20,441 bases of DNA, taken from the NCBI GenBank assembly GCA_023231065.1, contig JALNWE010000053.1:1-20441 (forward strand), written 5' to 3'. The notes beneath the pieces were generated by a model that saw only the letters and a list, made by a program, of their open reading frames with translations, did not search any database and was not told where the DNA came from. The stretch is from Bacteroidales bacterium. GTDB taxonomy: Bacteria > Bacteroidota > Bacteroidia > Bacteroidales > FEN-979. The translations under genes and the position numbers were made by a program. Shown one piece after another: positions 1-8,174 of the stretch; within the stretch, counting starts at the first letter, position 1; the number at the start of each line of letters is the position of its first letter.

Positions 1-1422
1 GATCTTGGGCATATTTGCGGAATTTCAGGCGACACCACTGTCGCCAATGAACCATCTGAATTGATTAAAATGAACATGATCATGAATAGTCAACCCAATA
101 CTTTCAGCAATTACCTTACTTTCGGATATGGTATACGACATCAAAACAGTACGACATTATTCATCTCAACAAATACCGATTATCCATCCTATGATAAAGA
201 TACTTTAAACATCTATCTGGCAAACCGGCCACATCTTAATGCTGCAATAGAATCATTTGTTGGAAATGTTTTCCTGTGGGATTCAATTCCGGATTATAAT
301 CCAATGGGCAGCAGCGGTAACAGGTGTATCGAAACGGATCCCTTTTTTATCAATGCAAATGACAGTATTATTTTTGCCAGGTATCAAAATATCACCCCTG
401 CCCAATATTGTATTGGAGGAGGCGCTGATGTTAACCTGGGGAATACGGCGCCGGGGTATTATTCTTTTCTGGCCAATAATCTCATGGCCCCCAATACAAT
501 TTTCCCCTATCTGAACATTTCATTTGGGGAAATCATGGAGAAACGAACTACTGATAATCATTTTTCTATGTATGAGATAATAAAGGATGAAACGGTGATC
601 GTTATGGATACCCTGGACAATTTCACCGCGCCTTATGTCGTATCGGAACCTGGACCCTATTCATTCTCTCTTTCAAACACCAATTATAAAATTGCGAATA
701 AACAAGGACTTGCAGTTATGAATGCACAATTCGATCTGTCCAATACAAATGATGCTAATCCTCCAACCCTCATGACATTCCGGATTACAGGCTCCGATGG
801 ATTGACCAGAAATACATTTTCTAACACTGAGCAAGGGCGCTTATTGGTTTCCGGATTTGATTTTAATATGACGACGGGTAAAATGATAAAGCCCAAAGAG
901 GTTAGGACTTATTTTAAAAAATATTCTGATGGTGGTTGGGCTGAAATTGCGTCAGTTGAACATCCTGAATGGTTCGACAGCAATACTTTTGGTAATTTTT
1001 ATACCTGTGAGCTTGGAGAAGTTTTTGCCCAGTTTGTTACTGACGATTATTTGGATTTAAAAATCAGCATGGTTGATTCTGCCGGAAACGTAAACACGTA
1101 TACCTGGCATCCTGCTGCCTATATAGAAAATACTGTCGGAATATCACAAGAACCCCGTAATGATGAAGCATACTTGCAGGTGAATCCAAATCCTGTTACA
1201 GACAATGGTATCGTCTCATTCAATCTTTTACAAAACTCGACTGTAAGGCTCACGGTGTACAATATAAAAGGACAGCTACAGGAAGTCATAGCAAATAAAA
1301 CAATGATAAAAGGGATACATCAAATGAACTGGAATGTTTCAGAAAAATTGACCCCAGGCATATATATGTTAAAACTTGAAGCAAAGGATATCATAAAATG
1401 GGTTAAAGTTTTTGTGAACTAA
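1..1422 (+). CDS. T9SS-sorted surface/secreted protein, 5'-truncated by window edge
   Basis: The reading frame is open from base 1 and ends with TAA at 1420-1422, so about 473 C-terminal residues are visible and the true start lies outside the window; the TTG at 61 is only an internal codon. The last 80 or so residues form a type IX secretion (Por) type A sorting domain: it opens with VNPNPVTDNG, continues with the typical VYNIKGQ strand, and ends in GIYMLKLE followed by a short basic strand. The domain directs export across the outer membrane and attachment or release. The rest is rich in Asn, Thr and aromatic residues and looks like beta-sandwich material, as often found after the catalytic domain of T9SS-exported subtilases, but no catalytic motif is visible here, so I do not assign an enzymatic activity. 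Confident on the sorting domain, not on the function. Confidence 0.85.
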   Translation, partial: DLGHICGISGDTTVANEPSELIKMNMIMNSQPNTFSNYLTFGYGIRHQNSTTLFISTNTDYPSYDKDTLNIYLANRPHLNAAIESFVGNVFLWDSIPDYNPMGSSGNRCIETDPFFINANDSIIFARYQNITPAQYCIGGGADVNLGNTAPGYYSFLANNLMAPNTIFPYLNISFGEIMEKRTTDNHFSMYEIIKDETVIVMDTLDNFTAPYVVSEPGPYSFSLSNTNYKIANKQGLAVMNAQFDLSNTNDANPPTLMTFRITGSDGLTRNTFSNTEQGRLLVSGFDFNMTTGKMIKPKEVRTYFKKYSDGGWAEIASVEHPEWFDSNTFGNFYTCELGEVFAQFVTDDYLDLKISMVDSAGNVNTYTWHPAAYIENTVGISQEPRNDEAYLQVNPNPVTDNGIVSFNLLQNSTVRLTVYNIKGQLQEVIANKTMIKGIHQMNWNVSEKLTPGIYMLKLEAKDIIKWVKVFVN

Positions 1423-1426
1423 AAGC

Positions 1427-1452
1427 AGGATGATATTGATAGGATGATATTG
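1427..1452. repeat. Short tandem duplication (12-bp unit, 14-bp period)
   Basis: AGGATGATATTG occurs at 1427-1438 and again at 1441-1452, separated by AT. It sits directly after the stop codon of the first gene. It probably arose by replication slippage; no function is apparent. Confidence 0.5.
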
Positions 1453-1529
1453 GCGGTTTGTTTGGGCCTATACTGGTGCGTGCTGTGCTAACTGGCCTGG
1501 TTTAGTCGGAATGATCAGGGAACCTCCAA

Positions 1530-2444
1530 TTATATATCTTCGACCTTTTCGCTCAACGATTTGAACCCTTTACCGAGAATCTCATAAGCCTCCAGGACGG
1601 CAATGAATGCCTGGGGATCGATGCGGTTAATATATTCTTCGAGCATGTATAGCTCGCGGGGATTCAGAACAGTGAAAATGATCTGCTTATCATCGCGGTT
1701 GTACATTCCTTCTCCCCGCAAAAAAGTGCCTCCCCGTTTCAAGTCATTGATGATGCTGTTACGGATATCCTCATGTTTTTCAGAAATAATAAAAAGGGTT
1801 TTATCGTATGTAAAGCCATTCAACGCTATATCTATGACCTTGCCAATCACAAAAATTGTTATCCAGCTAAACAGAGGGATCCGCCAGTCGCCAAATACAA
1901 ATAAACTGATTATTACAATGGTTGAATCAACGAACATCATCAACTGACCAGAGGGCAGACGGGTATATTTCTGCAGGATCATTGCAATTACATCGCTGCC
2001 GCCACTGGTTGCTTTCGCCTTGAAAGTCAATGCAACACCAACCCCGATGAAAACTCCGCCGAAAATACAGGAAACCAGCGTTTCGCCAGGTACAAGCGGC
2101 GCCGATCCATATAAATAGTAGAGTAAGTCGACATAAAAAGAGGTGAGTGTAAACGCGACAACTGTTTTAACGCCGAACCTCGGACCTAACAATTTAGTCC
2201 CAACAATGGTAAGTGGAATGTTGAAGGCCAGGGCGGTCAATCCGATCGGGGTCCCCAGAAGGTAGTGCAGCATGATCGATATGCCATAAACCCCTCCAGG
2301 CACAATTTTATTGGGACTGATAAACATTACATACCCGACAGAAACCAGGAAAGTGCCGATAGCGATCAGCGCGTAGGATTTGAACCATTTTGCTGAAAAC
2401 AGTCTTTCTTTTTGAAAAACAGATGGTAAGGTTTTAGGTTTCAT
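1530..2444 (-). CDS. YitT family membrane protein (DUF161 plus DUF2179)
   Basis: This 304-residue protein matches the YitT/YqfU family of integral membrane proteins, whose transport substrate is unknown. Visible features are five to six hydrophobic segments between residues 22 and 208, and the two Gly-rich signatures of the family, IVPGGVYGIS (47-56) and KATSGGSDVIA (144-154). After the membrane part comes a soluble C-terminal DUF2179 domain (about 213-293, with GGTFLRGEGMY), probably a ligand-sensing or oligomerising domain. Length is normal for the family. The ATG at 2444 is preferred because it gives the usual short cytoplasmic N-terminus before the first helix. The gene is transcribed toward the T9SS gene (convergent) and away from the transporter remnant; no strong promoter box was found in the short upstream gap. 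Confidence 0.9.
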   Translation of the reverse strand: MKPKTLPSVFQKERLFSAKWFKSYALIAIGTFLVSVGYVMFISPNKIVPGGVYGISIMLHYLLGTPIGLTALAFNIPLTIVGTKLLGPRFGVKTVVAFTLTSFYVDLLYYLYGSAPLVPGETLVSCIFGGVFIGVGVALTFKAKATSGGSDVIAMILQKYTRLPSGQLMMFVDSTIVIISLFVFGDWRIPLFSWITIFVIGKVIDIALNGFTYDKTLFIISEKHEDIRNSIINDLKRGGTFLRGEGMYNRDDKQIIFTVLNPRELYMLEEYINRIDPQAFIAVLEAYEILGKGFKSLSEKVEDI

Positions 2445-2526
2445 TCAATTAAAAATTTGAAGTTGAATATAGGGCTACTCTTGTAAAAATACATTTAATT
2501 ATTGAGTCCATATATTTTGCCTAAAT

Positions 2527-2779
2527 TTGACCCATGAAATATTGGCGTATTTAAAACAACTATTAATTATCTATCAGATCTTTATCGGGAGCTTTATACT
2601 AAGCCTTGTTCATGCTTTGATCCCAAATCATGGTAACCTTGGTAGTCATGTTACTACTCGTTTATCTTGGGATAAAAGGGATCCAGACTTTCAATGTGCA
2701 TTTTCTCGAACATCACGAAAAGGGAATAACCGGTGTTGTTTTAGTTACTTTAGCCGTATTCACCTATTTTATACGATAA
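2527..2779 (+). pseudogene. Remnant of a TauE/SafE- or HupE-like membrane transporter
   Basis: Two pieces in different frames add up to one degraded gene. From 2527 one frame encodes a hydrophobic helix ending in SLVHALIPNH, the H-x-x-x-P-x-H type motif found in the first helix of TauE/SafE, UreH and HupE-like transporters. Immediately after this the frame turns into low-complexity non-membrane sequence. In the next frame (2630-2779) a coherent C-terminal half appears: MVTLVVMLLLVYLGIKGIQ, then FLEHHEKG and a final helix ending in FTYFIR and a TAA stop. The middle helices, well over 100 residues in intact relatives, are missing. This is best read as an internal deletion plus frameshift. TAAATTTG (2522-2529), a Bacteroidota -7 box, survives at the 5' end. 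No intact copy is present in the window. Confidence 0.6.
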
Positions 2780-2844
2780 AATATCTTCTCCCTATTTCTC
2801 TCATCCCGTTTGCATCATAATTTCCGGGAGACTTAATACGATGA

Positions 2845-2881
2845 TAAAAAAAAGTGATCCGGTGCAAACCAGACCACTTTT
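2845..2881 (-). terminator. Rho-independent terminator of the C25 peptidase gene
   Basis: An imperfect 14-bp stem (arms 2850-2863 and 2868-2881, two mismatches, loop GCAA) lies 24 bases beyond the peptidase stop codon. Read on the minus strand the stem is followed by eight T residues (2852-2845), the classical terminator arrangement. Confidence 0.8.
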
Positions 2882-2905
2882 CTAATTCAGGCAATAAGAA
2901 TTTTA

Positions 2906-5900
2906 TTACCGGATCATAAAGGTTCTATTGATGGTATTATTATCGTCGGAAATGGTAATGATGTATAGCCCTTGAGGCTGATCGCCCAGTCTGACGGAAT
3001 AAGCTCCGTTGACCACGACATTCTTTTCTTCATACACGGTCTTTCCAAGCGAATTAACCACCTTGATAGTAACAGGGGTGAGCTTGTTGTTGTCAAGCTG
3101 GAGCGTGAAACTACCATGGTTCGGGTTAGGATAGAGGACCAGGTTGGATGCATCCCCGGTTTCAATCATTCCGGTAGGGGCGTTAACCGATCCGTGGGTA
3201 TAGGCCGGTTCAAATGCATTGCCGTCATAATCGCAGAATTCGCGGACCGTCAGCATATTGCTCCATGCGATGGCTGATCCTTCGCTGCTCAGCAACGAGA
3301 ATTTCAGGTTGAACAGGATACCGTTACCGATCGAGATACCATTGGTTTCAGCAACCCAGACAAAGGTGATATAGCCAGGGACAGGGTTCCCAACGGTAAT
3401 ATCTTCCATACCGGGATAGATATTGGCGATATTTTCAAACTGTAATTTCGCGGCATCGTACTGGATCGTGAACTGGAATGCCCCGAGGTTTTGAATATCC
3501 GAGATATAAACCGGAATTGTAACTTCGCCGGGTACGGCATTGACAGTTCCGATGGAAAGGGCGCCCATGAGTGGAGCAGGAGTGGGGATCATCTTAGCGG
3601 GTGGCACATAGGACCCGTTGGCATCGCCAAAAGCGATCCCATTAAAATCCTGTACTAAATTACTGCTGCCCATGACGAATGAAGTATTGTTGAATAACCA
3701 GTCACCCGTTGGGAATGAATTATTGATATAGGCAATACGTTTTTTGAGCAGTAGTACATCGGAAGCCGTCACGTCACCGGATGCATTGACATCGCCGGAA
3801 GACAAATAAATGCCGGTCAGCAATTCAATACTGGCAATATGTTTGCGGAAAAGCAGGACATCCATGGCGGTAACTCCGTCCCATGGCTTGGCGCATGTAA
3901 CATCAAATGTATAGGATCCGGCAGGGACAGGAGAAAACGAATAAGCGCCGGATGCGTTGGTCGTGGCAGTACCGATAATGGTACCGGCTCCGTTTTTAAG
4001 GTTGATGGACAGGTTGCTTAACGGCGTATTAGAGGTGTTGGCATACGTTACGGCGCCGGTCACTGACAATCCAGTATTACCAATAGCCGGGAAGATAATG
4101 TAATCGAGCCAGGCACAGTCGCTTCCTGCTGAATTGCTGCCATCCTTCTTGTATTCCCATTTAAAAGTATGGTTTCCGGCGGTCACAGGGTATGCAACCC
4201 TTGTCCATCCTGTTTCACCATACCACTGACCCATCTGGGTGGCATCAATGTAAAACCTGAGACGATCGAAAATGTTTTCGCAGGAGGTTTTTAAATAAAA
4301 CGAAATGCTATCGGAACCAGGAACATCCATTGTCAGCATAAGTTGTGATTTCTGGTTATTGATGATATCCCCTGACTGTGCCGAATAGATCCCTTCATAA
4401 GGATCAACACTGTTGACGGTCCAGGGCTGGCTCCCGGAGTGGGCCCAGTCAAAATGGTTGAAATTACCGGATTCAAAGTCTTCGAGTGTCAGTCCGACTT
4501 TAGCGATGAAAGTTTTTTGAGCGGAATATCCGCCGGATGTCATGGTATAATTTATATCAGCAGAGGCTCCGACGGGGGCGCCGAGAGCAACAGTCAGGTT
4601 GAAAGTAGCCGTGGCTGTTTCGTTAACTCCGATGGCGCCAATGGTATAAGTACCTGAATTGATGGTGATATAGGGACTGGCGGATGTGATGGCTGCCAAA
4701 ACAGCGGCAGCGTTGCTGTGTCCCAGGTTGCTTGTCATGATCGAAACGTCAACGGTTTCCCCTGCATCAAGCCTGCCATTCCCGTTGCCACCTTCGATAT
4801 CATTAACAGAGATAGTTCCGATGCTGAAAACAGGCGCATTGGCAGTGATGGTGAACTGTGAGTTCCATACGGAATCCGCGGCTACTGCAACATTAAAAGT
4901 GATCAAATGCTGGTCAGGAATGGAATTGGATACGGTTAGGCCAAAGGCATTATCAACCGAAACGGTTTCTCCTGCGGCGATATTGCCAAAGTTCTCCGTG
5001 TTGTCGGTGATGCTGATATCGGGGTCAGTGGTACTGAGCGTGGCTACTGCATTGGATGCGGGCTGATTCCCAAAATTCTTTAAAGCCATTGTTAATCCGA
5101 CGGTTTCTTCGGGATCAAGCAACTGGTTGTTATTCCCCAGGGGATCGTTGATCTGGTATGATTGGTAAACCACGTAAGGTTGATCGGATATTACGATAAC
5201 CGATCCCTGGTGGCGGATACGGTTATGGCCGATGATGGAGACCGAGATGGGAGCTACCGTTACAATCGGTTCGAAGAGAATGGTCGCATCCCCATTAGCG
5301 TCAGCAATCCCTCTTCCGATGAGGGAGCCGTCCTGCATCAGTGCGATCCGCGCATAAGGAGTACCTGTCTGGAACTCCATCTGATCCATACCAACCGAAA
5401 TAGTGACAGGATAAGTTGCCTGGAATCCCGTTGGGACAGCAGTCCAGATATCCATTGTGGGATCCCCGAACAAATTGGTCTCGTATCCGCACCATCTCAC
5501 TACGCCATCCCCATTAATATAAGAGACATTATCTTCCTTTGAGTCTGAATTCATGTCGCCGATCAGATAGATATTTTCCCCGAACAAGGCATCGAAAAAC
5601 TGGCGGTCAAAGAATTGGGAACCACCGTTGGTGCCTCCCGGGTTATACCACCCGTAACGTGCATTGGAAACGCCTGCAACTTCGGCAGTGGCAAGGGTTG
5701 TGATGGTTTCGGCAAAACAATCTTCTTCGCTGTAGGTGGAACCGGTACCCCGGTTATCAAACGAGCCATTATAGCAACCCTGGGAATAACCGATGACAAA
5801 TCCGTGGTTGACGCCGTTGTTCTGGAAGTTGGAAGTAGTGATGTCGCTGTTGTACATCTTCATGTTGTAATCCACGTTGGAATGTCCCAGGTGATTAAGC

Positions 5901-7258
5901 AAATGAGCGCCATTGTTAAAGTTGCTGAATACATTTGTCTTTTCCCAGTTTCCCTGGCTTTCGTAAAGACGGGTAATAGAAAAGGTCAGCGGCATTCCTT
6001 CCGTTACATATCCGTTCATCGACCCGCCGGTCACTATTTCTTCTTTGTAGTCATCTCCGTAAGTCGATCCATCTAATTGTTCGCCAATCATTAATCCTTT
6101 CTGGATATCTGCAGTTACGGGGCTGGTCTGGTACAGGGTAAGTTTATTGAGCATATTCCCTAATTCGGTGGAATTATCCACGCACAGCCGGCCGATACCG
6201 ACTTCATAATACAGGTCATCTTCGCCAGGTTCTCCCCATTTATTATTGTTGTTGGTATTCCATGTGCCATCAAGGCAGGCATAATACATATCCGAAGGGA
6301 TATCGTCGTCGGCATAACCACTGCCGGGATCGGCGTACAGGCCGCGTTTGGGAACGATATTTTGAGGAGCGTTATCGACATCAGCGTCGCCGCCAAGGAT
6401 CACATAGCTGATCCCGCTGTTCTGGTAGAAATCAATGATGCAGTTCCTGATCTTCATTTGGTTATCAGCCCCTGAATACTGGCTGTAAATTTCTTCGACA
6501 GTCTTAGTTGCAACTGCATAGCCGGTACTTTCTTTGTAAGCGATATAATCGCTGAAGAAAGGGAGTAAGTTGTTGTTTGTGATCAGGAGTATATCGTAGA
6601 TCGGATCATTCCCGCTTTCGACGGTATTATATTCCCGGAGCAGGTCATGATTTTTAACAACAGAGAGGATATGGTTGTTGGTGGTTGCATCGGAGCGGAG
6701 GAAACCCAGCGCCTGGGCAGCCCGTTCAGTTGATTTTTCAACGATCCCAAGGGTAATGCTTTTAATAAATTTTACTTTTTGCAGGGAGGGGTAAAAGGTT
6801 ACCGGGCAGAGATTAAAAGAGCCAATGGCATGACCGCGGAGAAAACCGGTTGACAGGGCAGAGACCTCCGTTGAAGGATATGCAACGGTGGAAGAGTAGA
6901 TGTTTAAGGCAGGCGCCGGTTTATATCCGTCGGGAGCCCCGATGGATATGGGAAATTGCCTGGACGCGGGGCGGACGGAGATCCCGGCCTCCTCAGGATA
7001 ATATTCGACTGCTATAACATTTACAGAGGAAATTTCTGTGCCCGGAGGCAATAATACGGATGCAGAAAACTGCGGTAGATAAGGAGTTCCTTCCTCGCCC
7101 ATGTTAATACAATTCCGATAGTTGATATCGGTAAATCCATCGGCCGAAGTTTTAACTTCAGGTTTGTCAAACTGGTAAGTCAATACTTGCTTCTGCGCAA
7201 ATCCGTGGAATGCGCAGAACATAAGCAACAGAGTTGTTACATAGGTAATTTTTTTCAT
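2906..7258 (-). CDS. Gingipain-like C25 family cysteine peptidase with dockerin- and cohesin-like modules and T9SS tail
   Basis: A 1450-residue exported protein. Order of parts: signal peptide (1-22, ending GFAQ); C25 propeptide (about 23-215); C25 catalytic domain (about 218-610) with the predicted catalytic dyad His459 in NHLGHSN and Cys495 in YSQGCYNG, the positions matching the gingipain His-Cys pair; immunoglobulin-like domain (about 610-690); two related beta-sandwich repeats (about 695-920), each with an N-x-DxxE/DAGETV-type calcium-loop signature; a jelly-roll/MAM-like domain (about 924-1058); a carboxypeptidase-regulatory-like beta-sandwich (1063-1120); a dockerin-like pair of calcium loops (GVTAMDVLLFRKHIA and DVNASGDVTASDVLLLKKRI, 1128-1175); a cohesin-like beta-sandwich (about 1234-1360); and a T9SS sorting domain (1374-1450, LYPNPNHGSF). 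The ATG at 7258 gives a perfect signal peptide. The protein should be secreted or surface-bound and cleave protein substrates, but specificity is unknown. Confidence 0.9.
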   Translation of the reverse strand: MKKITYVTTLLLMFCAFHGFAQKQVLTYQFDKPEVKTSADGFTDINYRNCINMGEEGTPYLPQFSASVLLPPGTEISSVNVIAVEYYPEEAGISVRPASRQFPISIGAPDGYKPAPALNIYSSTVAYPSTEVSALSTGFLRGHAIGSFNLCPVTFYPSLQKVKFIKSITLGIVEKSTERAAQALGFLRSDATTNNHILSVVKNHDLLREYNTVESGNDPIYDILLITNNNLLPFFSDYIAYKESTGYAVATKTVEEIYSQYSGADNQMKIRNCIIDFYQNSGISYVILGGDADVDNAPQNIVPKRGLYADPGSGYADDDIPSDMYYACLDGTWNTNNNNKWGEPGEDDLYYEVGIGRLCVDNSTELGNMLNKLTLYQTSPVTADIQKGLMIGEQLDGSTYGDDYKEEIVTGGSMNGYVTEGMPLTFSITRLYESQGNWEKTNVFSNFNNGAHLLNHLGHSNVDYNMKMYNSDITTSNFQNNGVNHGFVIGYSQGCYNGSFDNRGTGSTYSEEDCFAETITTLATAEVAGVSNARYGWYNPGGTNGGSQFFDRQFFDALFGENIYLIGDMNSDSKEDNVSYINGDGVVRWCGYETNLFGDPTMDIWTAVPTGFQATYPVTISVGMDQMEFQTGTPYARIALMQDGSLIGRGIADANGDATILFEPIVTVAPISVSIIGHNRIRHQGSVIVISDQPYVVYQSYQINDPLGNNNQLLDPEETVGLTMALKNFGNQPASNAVATLSTTDPDISITDNTENFGNIAAGETVSVDNAFGLTVSNSIPDQHLITFNVAVAADSVWNSQFTITANAPVFSIGTISVNDIEGGNGNGRLDAGETVDVSIMTSNLGHSNAAAVLAAITSASPYITINSGTYTIGAIGVNETATATFNLTVALGAPVGASADINYTMTSGGYSAQKTFIAKVGLTLEDFESGNFNHFDWAHSGSQPWTVNSVDPYEGIYSAQSGDIINNQKSQLMLTMDVPGSDSISFYLKTSCENIFDRLRFYIDATQMGQWYGETGWTRVAYPVTAGNHTFKWEYKKDGSNSAGSDCAWLDYIIFPAIGNTGLSVTGAVTYANTSNTPLSNLSINLKNGAGTIIGTATTNASGAYSFSPVPAGSYTFDVTCAKPWDGVTAMDVLLFRKHIASIELLTGIYLSSGDVNASGDVTASDVLLLKKRIAYINNSFPTGDWLFNNTSFVMGSSNLVQDFNGIAFGDANGSYVPPAKMIPTPAPLMGALSIGTVNAVPGEVTIPVYISDIQNLGAFQFTIQYDAAKLQFENIANIYPGMEDITVGNPVPGYITFVWVAETNGISIGNGILFNLKFSLLSSEGSAIAWSNMLTVREFCDYDGNAFEPAYTHGSVNAPTGMIETGDASNLVLYPNPNHGSFTLQLDNNKLTPVTIKVVNSLGKTVYEEKNVVVNGAYSVRLGDQPQGLYIITISDDNNTINRTFMIR

Positions 7259-7398
7259 GCTTTAAAAGATTGGAGTTTATTTTAATTGTGAATAATGAGA
7301 TTTCCTTTGGGTACATGGCCAACCTATAAATTTTACTGGAGGCTGGCGCCATTTCCGGGGCAAACCGGATAAGCTTTTAGAATATATAGACAGTGATT
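7259..7398 (-). ncRNA. Long 5' leader of the C25 peptidase mRNA, candidate structured RNA
   Basis: If transcription starts just after the TACTTTTG box (7405-7412), the leader is about 140 nt, long for a bacterium that mostly lacks Shine-Dalgarno signals. Within it are a perfect TCCGG/CCGGA hairpin with a six-base loop (about 7355-7370) and a second GC-rich inverted segment, GGCGCCAGCC against GGTTGGCC, about 16 bases apart. The rest is AT-rich. I compared it by eye with the common riboswitch consensus patterns I know (TPP, cobalamin, c-di-GMP-I, fluoride) and found no match. It may be a regulatory leader or only an untranslated region. Confidence 0.3.
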
Positions 7399-7404
7399 GA
7401 CAGA

Positions 7405-7412
7405 CAAAAGTA
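7405..7412 (-). promoter_or_regulatory. Promoter -7 box for the C25 peptidase gene
   Basis: The minus strand reads TACTTTTG, an exact match to the Bacteroidota -7 consensus TAnnTTTG. No convincing TTG element is seen at the usual -33 distance, so the call rests on the -7 box and its position upstream of the gene. Confidence 0.5.
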
Positions 7413-7473
7413 ACAAAAAATCTTTATGTATAGCCCTTCCACTTTTTATTTATAAGTTACAATTAATTTTTTT

Positions 7474-7481
7474 TACCTTTG
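7474..7481 (+). promoter_or_regulatory. Promoter -7 box for tRNA-Leu
   Basis: TACCTTTG matches TAnnTTTG exactly and lies 44 bases before the tRNA, giving a plausible short leader. The direct repeat ATTTCTCAT occurs twice between this box and the tRNA. Confidence 0.55.
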
Positions 7482-7525
7482 CCAACCAATTCTTAATTTC
7501 TCATTCCTGATTTCTCATAGAATAT

Positions 7526-7609
7526 GCCCGGGTGGCGGAATTGGTAGACGCGCTAGTTTCAGGGACTAGTATCCGTACGGATGTGCAGGTTCGAGTCCTG
7601 TTCCGGGCA
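7526..7609 (+). tRNA. tRNA-Leu (anticodon CAG)
   Basis: An 84-base class II tRNA. The acceptor arms GCCCGGG (7526-7532) and TCCGGGC (7602-7608) pair with one G-U, and the discriminator base is A. The D arm region contains GGCGGAATTGGTAGACGC, typical of tRNA-Leu. The anticodon stem CTAGT/ACTAG (7553-7557, 7565-7569) encloses the loop TTCAGGG with anticodon CAG (7560-7562), reading CUG. A long variable arm (ATCCG TAC GGAT) and a T arm with GGTTCGAGTCC follow. The 3' CCA is not encoded, so it must be added by tRNA nucleotidyltransferase. Confidence 0.97.
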
Positions 7610-7619
7610 CAAATAATCA

Positions 7620-7662
7620 AAAGTAAAACCCCGTAGATCAATGATTTACGGGGTTTTACTTT
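7620..7662. terminator. Strong bidirectional terminator hairpin after tRNA-Leu
   Basis: Two 20-base arms (7620-7639 and 7643-7662), complementary except for one G-T wobble, contain the ACCCC/GGGGT core and A/T-rich ends that give T-rich tails on both strands. It lies ten bases after the tRNA and can also end transcripts arriving on the minus strand from the SecB-like gene. Confidence 0.85.
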
Positions 7663-7748
7663 CTCGAGGTGACGGTAAAAATTGATAAAATGATTCTTTA
7701 AACCCAAGGGTAAAAGGGGTTATTGGCAAAGCAATGCTGAAAGGCAGA

Positions 7749-8174
7749 TTATATAAATTCGGTATTCCTTTCAAGTTCTTGCCCAATGTTAGTTAGATTC
7801 AACGTTGGCAAGGTAACAGGAAAACCGGCACCCGATAAGGTTGTCAGGGAAGCGATATAGGCTCTAATATATGGAAAAAGAATTGCAGGCGCATTTAGGA
7901 ATAAATAGCTTTTCAATATTTCGTCCGAACTCTGACCGCTTAGAATAAAAATGCCAATCGAATCAATTTCAATTTTAAGTGTTTTGTTACTGTCCTCAAT
8001 CCTAATACCTAAAAAAAGCTCAAATTTATTCTGTTCCTTTAGGTATTTGCCTTTGGGAATTATCTTGATTGATAACGATTTTGAAATTTTTACTTCTAAT
8101 CTTTCAAATAAGGATCGTTCAATTGTAAAGCCTTGAAATTGAAAAGTAGATAATTCTGATTTAACTTGTTTCAT
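7749..8174 (-). CDS. SecB-like chaperone of a putative toxin-antitoxin-chaperone cassette
   Basis: The 141-residue protein has the SecB fold signature: a strand GIFILSG (74-80), then NAPAILFPYIRAYIASL (94-110) followed by GFPVTLPTLNL (117-127). This parallels the NILFPYARE...FPQLNLAPVNF segment of E. coli SecB in order and spacing. Length (141 versus 155) fits. SecB proteins are tetrameric holdases that keep clients unfolded; solitary SecB-like proteins beside toxin-antitoxin genes instead protect the antitoxin, as Rv1957 does for HigA1 in Mycobacterium tuberculosis. Bacteroidota usually lack a housekeeping SecB, and this copy sits last in a three-gene unit, so the dedicated-chaperone role is more likely than general export. 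Its ATG overlaps the upstream TGA as ATGA (8171-8174), indicating translational coupling. The gene is clearly more AT-rich than the flanking genes. Confidence 0.8.
   Translation of the reverse strand: MKQVKSELSTFQFQGFTIERSLFERLEVKISKSLSIKIIPKGKYLKEQNKFELFLGIRIEDSNKTLKIEIDSIGIFILSGQSSDEILKSYLFLNAPAILFPYIRAYIASLTTLSGAGFPVTLPTLNLTNIGQELERNTEFI

Noticed and set aside
2527..2820. Intact 97-residue gene, or programmed frameshift, at the transporter remnant
   Set aside because: The second half in the first frame is not membrane-like, no slippery site precedes the frame change, and the middle helices are absent; decay is the simpler reading.
2972..6396. Many open frames of 60-150 residues on both strands inside the C25 peptidase gene
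   Set aside because: All are shadows of the 1450-residue gene; none has a family signature or a promoter.
7259..7398. Known riboswitch in the C25 leader
   Set aside because: The core consensus elements of TPP, cobalamin, c-di-GMP-I and fluoride riboswitches are not present, so only an unnamed leader was reported.
7501..7707. Minus-strand open frame across tRNA-Leu and its terminator
   Set aside because: It runs through the tRNA and the terminator hairpin; the apparent peptide is an artefact of reading structural RNA.
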